Origin: Parapristionchus giblindavisi
Taxonomy: Eukaryota; Nematoda; Chromadorea; Rhabditida; Diplogasteridae
Direction: 5' to 3'
NCBI GenBank assembly: GCA_943737045.1
Contig: CALSFV010000080.1
Location: forward strand, 1 to 64,000
Length of the DNA stretch: 64,000 bases
Within the stretch, counting starts at the first letter, position 1. Each line of letters begins with the position of its first letter. The translations under genes and the position numbers were made by a program. The notes beneath the pieces were generated by a model. It made no database searches, was not told where the DNA came from, and saw only the letters and a list, made by a program, of their open reading frames with translations. Shown one piece after another: positions 1 through 11,588 of the stretch.

Positions 1-3000
1 AGACTTGTTGTGATCCTTACGCGAAAAGATTAAACAAAAGGACGAAAGAATTCTTTTGTGGATTTGAAGATGTTCCACTAGATGAGAATTATAACTGCTC
101 AACCTCTACTGTTCCAATTACAACAACAACCACCACAACAACAAGTCTTCCCACAACGACCACTGTATGTCCTTCCGAATAGTATAATACTAATAATTTA
201 TGCGTTACAAGAAACACCATTCAGAATGAATGAATGAATTTGGCGAATCGAACCCAAAAAGACCCAGAAAATAGCGAACGAACAATTCTTAGTACTCGCG
301 TAAGGTTTATGAGTTGAATGTGTTGATAAGACAAATTCAAACAAATTATGAACAAATTATACTCGCATCACTTCCTTGTGTTGTCGTATTATTATTATTC
401 TTAAAATTTACAGACTTCAATGCAACCCTGCATTGCTGGTGGAGTGTGGTCAGAGTGGGTAACTACGGAGGATTGCCCCGTACATTGCAATGAAAAAGGA
501 GAGAACTGCCAAGTTTGTGGCTCATGTTTTAATGCAACGAGAGTGAGAACGTGTATATCAGAGAAAACATGTGGATGTACATGCGAGTGAGTTTATATTA
601 ATTATATTTGTTTAACGTCTACAGGAAGGAAGAAAATTAAATACCGAAGTGTAGAACCGATGAATAACAACCGACTGGATGATAACCATTTACATACTTT
701 GTCTATACATTAACGCCTGTCTCTCATATGCAACTGATTATCATCCAGTCGGTTATTATTAATCTGTTATCATCCGATCTAGTGGTTTACATGAACATTT
801 GAGCGCGTCAACATTAAATGTGGGGCAGTTATAATTTTTTGAGATATTTATTAAAAATTAAATGTTTGTTTTTCAGTGGCCCCGTAACTGATGTCGGTCC
901 TTGTGGAGTTGAGCTATGCAGATTCCCGATGAAAACTTGCTGCGCGCCGTATGAAAAATCGCTTGATTACAATACGAAAAAGTTCTTCTGTGGACCAAGA
1001 AGTTTACCAAAGGGTCAAGATCTTTGCGGCACCGACCCTCTGGATTTTTTGGTATAACCATACAAACAACGTTACGCAAATATTATAAGCAAACGAATCT
1101 TTTCGAGTAGACATTTAAAATATATGAAAATAAAACCAACAATTTCTGGCAGAATAAATCTTCGAAGCATATTTTCGAAGAATTCGAAAAAAGAAAAAAA
1201 AAGAATTTGACTTTTTGATTATTTTTTTAAAACAAATATATGTACTCCCCATTTAGCCTCCTTCTTGCTGTCCCAATAATGGAATTTGGTCAGAATGGAC
1301 CACTATAGGAACGTGCCCTACAAGTTGTGGATCATATAATAATCTAACAAGAACCAGAACTTGTGAATCTGAGGTTAATGGATGCCCATGCATGTGAGTT
1401 GGAAATTATTTATCACACATTCCGAACTTTTCTCCGTCTAATTCAAATTTATGATTAATTTTTATTTTCAGAGGACTATCAACTGGGATCGGTCCATGCG
1501 GCATCGCGCTCTGTAACTTCCCTAACAAAGCGTGCTCTTCTCCCTATACGAAACAATTGAATAACAACACTGGGGAACTCTTTTGTGGGCTTTTTAGCGT
1601 GCCGAAAAATCTAGTATACTGTCGTAGTTCTACCGAAACAGCAAGTCCATCTACAACAACATCGGCTGCAACAACAACGGTATTGCTCTTTCGAATTAAT
1701 TCTTTAAAATACCAATTAAAACTCATTTCGTTTAGACTTCTACTGTTCCAATTACAACAACCATCGTTACTACCACTACAACCCTTCCCAAAACCACCAG
1801 GACAACAACAACTCTTCCCAAAACGACCACTGTGCGTTTACTTTGAACTTGTTCGAATAATTCACAAAAGACTAGATTAGGAACAAGCGTTTTTAGAGAA
1901 TTTGGTGAAGTAGTCGCGCCGAATGATTTTACAATGATTAATAACCACAGTGTGAAACGTTTTAAAACTGCAAAGCGTAGTCATTATGTGGTTGGCAAAC
2001 CACTTTTTATAAAATTTTTGATTGTGTTTTGAAATTTGTGATTGCTTATTACTTTAAACAAATGAAAAAAAGTTGCAGACTTCAATGAAACCCTGTGTTG
2101 GTGGTGGAGTGTGGTCAGAGTGGGTAACTACAGAGGATTGTCCAATGCATTGTGATGAAAAAGGAGCGAATTGCCAAGTTTGTGGCTCATGTTTTAATGC
2201 AACGAGAGTGAGAACGTGTATATCAGAGACAACATGCGGATGCACATGCGCGTGAGTTTCCTTTAATTATATTTGTTTAACGTCGACAGGAAGGAAGAAA
2301 ATTAAACACCGAAGTGTAAATATGCGATAATATAACGGTCGTTCTACTTTGGTTAAAGCGATTTGATCCATTTATGCTTTTAACCTTAAAAGGGCTATTT
2401 CTTTTTTTTGCTGATAGTATTCATAACAAGTATTCATTGATAATCCTCGTTGCATATCGCTTGGCATTAGGACGACAGAGTGTGATTGATTTACTTGAAC
2501 ATTCTAGCGAACCAAAATTTAAGGATTTATATAATAAGTTAAATAGTGAGTATAAAATTTATTACATTTCAGTGGTGTCGCAACTGATGTCGGTCCTTGC
2601 GGAGTTGACCTATGCTTTTTCCCGATGAAAACTTGCTGTCCACCGTATGTAAAATCGCTTGATAACAGTACGAGAAAGTTCTTCTGTGGAGCAAGTAGTG
2701 TACCGAAGACTCAAGACCAATGCGGCAACCGAAGCTTATGACTTTCTGGTATACCATATAAACAATGTTTACATAAACAAAGAAATGAACCTTTTCGAGT
2801 GCAAAAATAAAATAGAACGTTAAAACAAAATTATCCCGTGAAACTAATGCTTCACAGTATTGCAATATTTTCGAAAGATTCTTGAAAAGTGAATGCAACT
2901 AATTGATTTTTTTTCACATTTTACAACGTAATCAAATGTGTTCCCATTTAGCCTGCGTGCTGTCCCAAGGAAGGCGTTTGGTCGGAATGGACTACTATAG

Positions 3001-3646
3001 GATCATGCCCAACAAAATGTGGATCAAGTAATAATCAAACCAGAAAAAGAACATGTGAATCTGCCGCAGATGGTTGCCCATGCACGTGAGTTTAAAATGA
3101 TCTCTCATTCCGGACTTTTTCTTCTTCTAATACGGTTATGGCTATTGCCAGTACGCAATGTACTTGTGTAAAACCCTTGCTACTACCTACTAAACGCAGA
3201 AATGCTCTTTGCTAAATAAATAACTATTCGATGAGTGTTCCCAATTCCCCGCCTCTTTCCCTCCATTCCCTCCTCGCGTTCGCTCCAATCTCCGTAATAT
3301 TCGCTCGCTACCAACCCGTCTGAAGTTCGCCGTATTGCTTTTATATTTCGCACTAATTTGCTCTTTCATTAGAAAGACGAAGACATGGATATGTCATTGT
3401 AGCTACACTCGCACCAAATATGCATGTATATTTTTACGGCCAATGATAAATATTAAATGAAAACATTAAATTAAATTATTTTCAGAGGACGGGCAGCAGA
3501 CACTGGTCCATGTGGCATTGACCTCTGCACATTCCCTAACAAAACTTGTTCTTCTCCCTATGTGAAATCATTGAATAACAATACCAGAGCATTCTTTTGT
3601 GGGACTTTTCAGCGTTCCACTAAATCCAAAATATAACTGTAATTAA
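1..3646 (+). CDS. Gene 1: 3' part of a secreted TSP1-module protein, two frameshifts
   Basis: Exons read from splice sites and homology to genes 2 and 3: 1-164 (enters from the left), 414-586, 877-1051, 1257-1393, 1472-1679, 1736-1831, 2079-2251, 2573-2748, 2952-3085, 3486-3646. TSP1 exons (phase 0 to 2, WSEW and CGSC motifs) alternate with partner exons (phase 2 to 0, GPCG...LCxFP...FCG), with Thr-rich linkers at 110-164 and 1640-1831. Two exons carry one extra base relative to their paralogues. In 2573-2748 (176 nt against 175 at 14043) an extra A near 2728 gives TGA at 2739-2741. In the last exon an extra G near 3602 shifts the end from YNCN-stop (3644-3646) to a stop at 3634-3636. It is either a decaying gene or two single-base sequence errors. 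The 5' end lies outside the window. Presumably extracellular; function unknown. Confidence 0.75.
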
Positions 3647-5020
3647 ATATTTTGTCACCATATATTATTTTTTTTTAAATTCTAGTACAATCTTACACTG
3701 TTTTATTCGCATACTTTCTTTCTTTCTTTTTTTCTAATTTCGCAATTTACTCTTTTCCCAATAGAGAATATTTTGAGTGAGTCACTCTCCAGTTTAAAAT
3801 AATATATCTTGTTAACTTATTAAGTATTGATTCACTTCATCGTTTTATCTGTTTCTTCTTTGCCTATAAAGAGTGATATTGCTGTCCAAGGTGTCTGAAG
3901 TGCACACAAAACATTAGCAAAACACACTAAAACTAGACTTCATAGGTTGAAAAGGTAGAGGTAGTTCCCGTTGTTCAAGGCATATGAAGTCCTGCGAGTG
4001 ATCACTGCTAGGCCAGTGATAATTCAAAATAATTCAATCCGGATGGCACAATCTCTTCCTCGGGCCTACTGGTTATTGCTCAATTCAATAATGGACTGTG
4101 AATGAGAACGTACCTGATAGTACAACGTCGAAGGTCCCTTTCATATGAGCAAGACATAGATCAACTCATTCTATTCTACCTTTCTGCCTGCGGTAAGTTC
4201 GCTTCGACTACGATCCTCCACTCGGTCAGAAAACCATGATCAACAATGATCCCTCCTTCAAGACTTGGAAATGTCTGTAGTTGTTCTTTGACCAGTCGAG
4301 CAGTCCGCGCCTACGAAGTCACGTAAAACGTGAGTTATTTTTTTTTTGTTGGTTTCAAGTGGAAAACCCTGATTGTCAGGGGATAAGGTCTTTTTTCCGG
4401 TAGAGAAATGTTCTGCACAACCATGGTATTCACTTGAAGTTAATTATAAAGTCAGTGTCGGTATTTTAAGTAGACTTTCAATTTTGAAATACCAGAGTTT
4501 AGTTTAATCAGTTGAATTGAATTTTTAAAAAAAAGAATACTTAGCGAAATTTGACGTATGTTTACATGACAGCGAAGGAGCGTGAGGAGTAGGGCTGGGA
4601 TTTCCGTTTTTCCGATTTTCCGAATTTTCCGATTTTCCGACCCTTTTCGGAAAATTTTGATTTTCCGATTTTTCTAGATTTTTTTCGTAAAATTCGGAAA
4701 ATTTCTAGTGCCTAAAAATCATTGAATAAAATATTTTTCTCACGAAAATATAGTTTAAAAATATTTCTAGTGACTTAAAGTCATTTAATAAAATATTTTT
4801 CTAATAAAATATATATTAAAAACAAAAATCAGTAATAAATTCTTTTTTTTTCATTACGACTGTTTTGTAAGTATGCAGACCAAAGTATACTGTATTCGAA
4901 ATAACCATGAATCCTGATAAGTGGCAGCTCTTTCCCATCCAGATTCGGACCCCTTGACCTATTTTTTATTACGAAATCAGCTGTGCTTTCTCCCTTATTC
5001 GATCTCGCCTTCCTCTTAAA
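3647..5020. other. Intergenic, no gene seen
   Basis: No exon-like sequence was found. A TTTTCCGA-rich simple repeat lies at about 4600-4700. A partial copy of the AAATACCAGAG-ended MITE family, with a TTTAAGTAGACTTT core, lies at about 4450-4496. Confidence 0.6.
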
Positions 5021-5022
5021 TA

Positions 5023-6055
5023 CAGTAGACGACAAAATTATATCATATTTTATTTTTCAAAGAATATTTCCAGCAAGGATCGATGAAACTTGATATGGCT
5101 CCTACATCATATACATGCACTGTTGTGTAGTACAACAACCTGTAGTAGAAGTCAAGTCCTCGAAAAGAAATACAAATATTGCGAAATTTTCGATTTTGCC
5201 AATATTCGATTTTTTCGTGATATTTTGTTAAAAATTTTATCGCTCTTTGTAAAGCGTATTTCAATTCCATTTATACACGTGGTGTATGCAGTAGATCGAG
5301 AGATGATGTGAACACACTAACTGAGTGGTTAACAGCAGGGGAGAATAACCAAAGCTACAGTAATCAGGACCTACTCAAATGGAACTTTGCCAGCAAACCA
5401 TTAATGAACAGAAATCGATCGCTGATTTCTACAAGGGTAGGGATGTGCAGGGATGTTCCATGTGTTACGGCCAGCAAGAAGAAATAGGGTAGAGCTCGTA
5501 TTAGCTATAGTCTCGACGATAGAAACATCCTAGATATCTCTATTCTTGGCCTCTACTTCACTTTTCCTTATATTTCTCGTCGAATTTCCTTTGTCAATCA
5601 TCCCAATCCATACGAACGCAATCTTCATTCTCACTACAAGAATTTATGACTACATGGACGAGGATCTATTCATTAATGGTTTGCTGGCAAAGTTCCATTT
5701 GAGTAGGTCCTGATTACTGTAGCTTTGGTTATTCTCCCCTGCCGTTAACCACTCAGTTAGTGTGTTCACATCATCTCTCGATCTACTGCATACACCACGT
5801 GCATAAATGGAATTGAAATACGCTTTACAAAGAGCGATAAAATTTTTAACAAAATATCACGGAAAAAATCGAATATTGGCAAAATCGAAAATTTCGCAAT
5901 ATTTGTATTTCTTTTCGAGGACTTGACTTCTACTACAGGTTGTTGTACTACACAACAGTGCATGTATATGATGTAGGAGCCATATCAAGTTTCATCGATC
6001 CTTGCTGGAAATATTCTTTGAAAAATAAAATATGATATAATTTTGTCGTCTACTG
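5023..6055. mobile_element. Foldback Tc1/mariner-type element, 1.03 kb
   Basis: Arms of about 385 bp (5023-5408 and about 5672-6055) are near-perfect inverted copies. Ends are CAGTAGACGACAAAATTATA, flanked on both sides by TA (5021-5022, 6056-6057), as in Tc1/mariner insertions. The loop (about 5409-5671) shows no transposase. Confidence 0.85.
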
Positions 6056-6169
6056 TATCATTGTTCTTCTCCTGTACCTGAGGAGGTAAAAGAAATTCAG
6101 TTCTGCAAAGACCCGTGTGTGAACACCAAGCGAACAGATGTTAAAAAAATACACTCTCGTGCACACGCA

Positions 6170-7998
6170 CAGTACTGGCCAAAAATTGTAACATTTGGAT
6201 TTTTCGCCATAACTTTTTTCAAACTCAACCGATCGAGTCCAGATTTACAGGGATAATTTTGATAGAGTGTTGACGTGTTTTACACAACAAATTAGCCCGG
6301 GTTATCCCTTACGGTGCAATTTATTTAGAATTTATCAAAAGTCACAAAAATGAGATTTTCGGTTTCTTCGATTTCGACTTAATTTTTTCACTAATTTTGC
6401 TAGCAATGTGTGTTGTATCGTTTTAAAAGTTTGAGACGGATTCTTGGGAGCAAGAATCTACCGAGATCCGAGCGAGAATCCATTAGTCGTGGACGTCAGA
6501 TGGGACTGTCACTGGCACTCTGTCACAGCAGTTCCGAGTGACTGTTTCGACTATCCTGAAGGTCATCAAAACTTCAATCCGTGCTCAAACAATGAAGAAG
6601 GTTAATGTACGACCTCGCAAGTCGACCACGGCATCGGATCGTCTGATTACCTGCATCTCGAAGGAGAAACTGAGGCTCAGTACAATGGACATCAAGCGAG
6701 CACTAGCGGAGATTCGCTAATTTGAGGTGGCTAAGGTTTTCAAACATGGCTGAAAAGATGTTTGAGGTGTCCGTGAACAATGTACAGCATCGTCTTCGTG
6801 CTTCGGGTCTCTTCGAACGTCGACATATCAAGAAACCGCTGATCTCAGAAAAGAATCGCAAAGCATGGATTACATGGGCAAAAGAGCACTGATATTGGAC
6901 CCCTTAACAGTAGAATTAGGTCTTATTCTCAAGTTTCTGATGATTGGTACGGTGGAAATAAATCATGTTCGTCGTCCGGTTGGCACTAAATTGGATGTGA
7001 AGTATTGACCGTATAAAATACACTTGTTTATTTGGTACGAGAGTTGCCAATCACTCCCCTTGTTTTGCATGGTTCAGAAACTATGTCGATCTCTTTTATA
7101 TATAATATAGCGCGCGGCGAAGGTCAGCCGGGTTAGAGAGAGGCAGCGGAGAGACAATCGAGAGGCGGGGCGAGATGTAGAAGGCTACATCTCGCTCGCC
7201 TCTCGATTGTGACTTCCGTTCGTTAGCACCATTTGTCATTTTCTTATGCAAGTACATTTTATACGCACAATACCAACGGACCACCGTGAAGCATGGAGGA
7301 GGATCGTTGATGTTGTGTTGTTGTTTCTCTGAAGATGGGGTTGGACCCCTGGTTCACGTGAAGAGAATTATGAAGAAGGAGATATGCTAGAGACACTTTT
7401 CATTGCTTCAAACATCTTTTCAGCCATGTTTAGAAACCTTAGCCACCTCAAATTAGCGAATCTCCGCTAGTGCTCGCTTGATGTCCATTGTAGTGAGCCT
7501 CAGTTTCTCCTTCGAGATGCAGGTAATCAGACGATCCGATGTCGTGATCGACTTGCGAGGTCGTACATTAACCTTCTTCATTGTTTGAGCACGGATTGAA
7601 GTTTTGATGACCTTCAGGATAGTCGAAACAGTCACTCGGAACTGCTGTGCAGAGTGCCAGTGACAGTCCCATCTGACGTCCACGACTAATGGATTCTCGC
7701 TCGGCTCTCGGTAGATTCTTGCTCCCAAGAATCCGTCTCATACTTACGATACAACACACATTGCTAGCAAAATTAGTGAAAAAATTAAGTCGAAATTGAA
7801 GAAACCGAAAATCTCACTTTTGTGACTTTTGATAAATTCTAAATAAATTTCACCGTAAGGGATAACCCGGGCTAATTTGTTGTGTAAAACACGTCAAAAC
7901 TCTATCAAAATTATCCCTGAAAATCTGGACTCGATCGGTTGAGTTTGAAAAAAGTTATGGCGAAAAATCCAAATGTTACACTTTTTGGGCCAGTACTG
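6170..7998. mobile_element. Palindromic Tc1-like element with a transposase fragment in each arm
   Basis: Ends CAGTACTGGCC / GGCCAGTACTG. Each arm carries the terminal repeat plus the start of a Tc1-like transposase: + strand near 6430-6890 (helix-turn-helix region, then KKPLISEKNRKAW) and minus strand near 7420-7730. No catalytic DDE part is visible. Right flank is TA, left flank CA. An unrelated 260-bp insert occupies about 7011-7271. Confidence 0.85.
7011..7271. mobile_element. MITE nested in the palindromic Tc1, with a 25-bp hairpin
   Basis: The homologous Tc1 at 24480-24560 lacks this segment, which begins GTATAAAATACACTTG. The same start occurs at 35086 and, reversed, at about 15640. 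Inside, 7155-7180 and 7185-7209 form a near-perfect stem with the 4-nt loop AAGG. Confidence 0.65.
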
Positions 7999-8387
7999 TA
8001 TTATTATTCTGGCTCCGCTCCCCCGGTATCCTATTCTGAAGTAGTAACGAAATATTGCGCTTGTCAAATCGTCAAATTGCCTTCCTCACGAGTACTCTAC
8101 TAGTACCTAACTCGTCTGACCTTCACCGCACTGATTTGATATTTATGTATATAAGAGCGTTCATGTTTCTGAACATTATGAAAACAAAAAAAGAACATTG
8201 CGGACTCTTTCGTACAAAGAAAAAATAGAGATTTATACACGATCAATACAAAACTCGCACATATTAGTAATTTCGAAATATAATATGAAATGTGCAAATA
8301 TAGCTGAAGCTCAGGAAAAACGATAAATTACGTTACTTGTATTCAGCACGGGAGATAGGTTGCCAGTAAACGACTGATTAATCTGTA

Positions 8388-8750
8388 CCAGAGCATTTCA
8401 GAAAAAATATTTTCGGAAAATCAAAATTTTCAAAATGTTGTTAAATTGGAAAATCGGAAATCCACAAGAAATGTTCCGGACGCCTTCAATCATTCATTCA
8501 AAAATTGAATCAAAGTCGCTACACTTTACCACAATTGATATTGTATTAAACATCCTATATATTTCCGTATGCCTCTAAATGAAAGAAGGAGAAAAACGAA
8601 AGTGTCATTTAGGTCCCATGTTGCAGATGTGGCACGTACAATATCGCGTGGATTGTCTAACCATCTATTCTCTCTCGATTATAACACTATTTTTCATATT
8701 CAAATAGGTATATATATGCATCGCTATTGCACAAAATCATTCAAAAAGTC
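8388..8750 (+). promoter_or_regulatory. Gene 2 upstream block conserved with gene 3
   Basis: The segment aligns with 38699-39107. The best block (about 8595-8707 against 38933-39055) contains CGAAAGTGTCATTTAGGTCC, the ATCGCGTGGATTGTCTAACC stretch and ATAACACTATTTTTCATATT. A TATA-like GGTATATATATGC sits about 40 bp before the ATG at 8751. The small open frame at 8569-8784 overlaps this block and is not considered coding. Confidence 0.55.
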
Positions 8751-11588
8751 ATGGTTATTCGGATCTTATTTCTTGGACTTTTGATATCTTCGCAAGGTAC
8801 GTTAATTTAATCACATTTACGGCTTCGTTTCCTGATTGATACATAAATAAAATTAATTTTTGAGATATCCTAAAGCATAATGTAGCCGGCGCAGAATCTA
8901 AAGGGAGCGTAACATCTATCAATGGTCTCTTCGACGTGCAATGCTATCTCGTTGTTAGAGAACAGAGAACTAGTGTACACAATGTAGAGATAATTTAAGG
9001 TAGCCATTGAGAGACGTAACGCTCCCTTTAGATTCTATGCCGGCTCCATGATGCTTTATAATAACTCAAAAACTCAAACTCAATTAAATTTGTGTTGTAT
9101 GGTGGCTTTCCACTTGATCTAGCGCAATAGTGAACGTGCTAAAAATATATATTTGAGCCGAAAGTTCGTGCGCCATACCAAAGCCGTATACCGGTACTCT
9201 TCCGCCAAATCTAATCAAGGATGGAGATGGAATTCCGAATTTCGAAGAAGATGGTGATGATACATATCTTGCATGCCCTAACATGCAATGGGCTATGGTA
9301 CGTTCTCACTATTTAAAAGTCGCGAAATGAAAAGAAATGAGTAGAATAACTGACGAGGGATAGTGAAAAACTAAGAGAATTTTTCCTCATTTTCCTTTCT
9401 TTTCGCCAGTTTTTTTTTATAAAAAAAAGAAACTCAAGGTAGCCCAATTATTATTCATTTCAGTAACTGAACCACTAAATAAATAAATTTTAAAAAAAAT
9501 AAATAAAACACGAAAATTACAGAAGAAAGAAGGAACAGAATCGATACTTTCATCAAGCGATTACATTTTTTGTATTGAAAACGAGTAAGTGTTACTTCGA
9601 CAATTTCATTAACATATTTATAAAATTAGTGTTTGATTAAGAGAAACATTAGATAGTTGATCAAAGAAACACACAGAGAAAGAAGTGTTATCCATGAAGC
9701 ACGAGACCTGTGAAGTGTTATATTTAACACTTTTTGATCTCAAAGTGTTAAATATATCAATTCTCAGGTCTTATTTCTTACTGTGCGAAGGTGCAAATAG
9801 GGGGTAAAGTTACTTGTGCTATTCCTATTTCTTGCAAACTTGCTTCGTTAAATAATGTACAGTTATCCAATTTTAACATTTCGTCATGATGATTCTAAAT
9901 GTGATCGTCTAGTTCTCTCATCAGAGTTAAAGCTGTACATTTTAAAATTATTTAATTAAAGATGGCGATCGGAAGGAGGAGCATTCATTGAAGAAAATGA
10001 TGAGGTATGACACACAGTTTCTATGTATTGTTTTTGAAAGAACTCGTTTCATTTTGAATGAACAGTGATTAGAGGTCTTGCATGCCAAGCACCAGACATT
10101 CAATTTCCTCAACGCTCCCATTTTCAAGGCATGGGCGAACTCGATAAAACTATTTGCGCGAACAGTCGCATATGGGGCCGTTTGCGTAAGAGTCGGGCAA
10201 ATCTGGGGGAGGGTTGGCACAGGCCAACAATTTGTATACACTCAAAACTTGTGTATAGGGTTATCGAACCCGCTGAAGAAGATGGACATAGTTATTTTGG
10301 CTCCAGTGGTCCTGCAACGTCTGGGCGGGAGTACGGTAAAATCACGATTTCAAGCCGTTCTCGATCCGTGGTTGAGCAAGAGGAATGAAAATTGGGCTCC
10401 TGGGGAATTCGATTGCGATAGCGGCTGTCTACTTCAATTTTCTAAAAGTTCGAAAAAAATGCAACATTTAATGGAGACGGTTGCGGTACTAGAGAGTATG
10501 TCAGTTCGAACCGTCGTGACGAGAGGATTCCTAAGATGTATTTTGAGCACATACCTCCGTTGCCACGCTAATATAGCCTCGATATAGTGATAAGCGAAAG
10601 AGGTAAACAAGATGAGTTTCTCAATTCCGCGTGCTCTATCGCACTCTCGAGAGGGCGAGAGGAAATGAGACAGTGGCGAGAGTGCGTGCGGAATTGAGAG
10701 ACACATACAACTCCTCGTGATGTTGCAGATCACTATATCGAGGCAATATTAGCGTTGCAACGGAGATAGGGGCTCATAATACATCGTTGAGAATACTTTC
10801 GCCACGACGGTTCGAACTGCCGACATCGCTATTGAATTCTGCCATAGGAGCCCTATTTTCAAACCTCTAGCTCTACCATGAACCGAGAACGGTTTGAAAA
10901 CGTGATTTTACCGTAATCCCGCCCAGGCGTTGCGGGACCACTGGAGCCAAAATAACTATGTCCATTTTCATCAGCGCGGTCGATAACCCCTATACACAAG
11001 TTTTGAAGTTAAAAATTGGTGGCCTGTGCCAAGCCTTGTTCGACTCTTACGCAAACTTATATGAGAAGAGGGCCTGTGACAGAGCTAAAAGAGACAACAG
11101 CGAGTTTCTCTAGTACATTTCTACTGCCATATTCTTGATAATCTATGCCTTGAATACGACTAGTGAAGTCAGATTCTCAAGGGGAGAATCTTATGACATC
11201 AGCGCCGGTAATTTTGGGCAATCCTGATATGATTCAAAATTGACAAGGAGAAATATTTTCAGTTTGTCTGCACCATCGGTAAACTCGACCCGCAGAGATG
11301 TGAGTATTAATCCGACTTTTTTATTAAAATTCGTTATTTTTTTGTAAATTAAAGTTATTCCGTATTCTTCAGCTTGCAAAATCTCTTTGTCGGGTTCATT
11401 TCAAGACATCCTAAAAGATACCGAAATGGAGTGTCAACCTGGACAGACCACTGTAATAAAAATCAACGGAAGCGAAGTCGCGGGGCAAAAGTTAACTTGT
11501 GTCAAAGATGGAACAGTCACAATTGACGGCACAACTTATAACTATCAAAATACCCCGATCGAAATAGCGAGGATTGATTGTATTGGAG
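8751..11588 (+). CDS. Gene 2 block A: signal peptide, CCP-like module and 4-Cys domain
   Basis: Exon 1 encodes MVIRILFLGLLISSQA, a signal peptide ending at the intron. Exons 2-5 give a CCP (sushi)-like pattern: Cys in SSCAIPKP, Cys in YLACPN, Cys in YIFCIE followed by W, and a final Cys in EFVCTIG. Exon 6 (11373-11588) encodes about 72 residues with four Cys (SCKISLSG, MECQPG, LTCVKD, RIDCIG); I do not recognise this domain. Acceptors are weak in places (TTTGAG at 9157, TTAAAG at 9961), but the same sites occur in gene 3, so they are probably real. Intron 4 is swollen by a foldback element compared with the 129-bp intron of gene 3. Confidence 0.8.

Noticed and set aside
10078..10587. 169-aa open frame
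   Set aside because: Lies in the arms of the foldback in gene 2 intron 4; no splice signals or recognisable domain.
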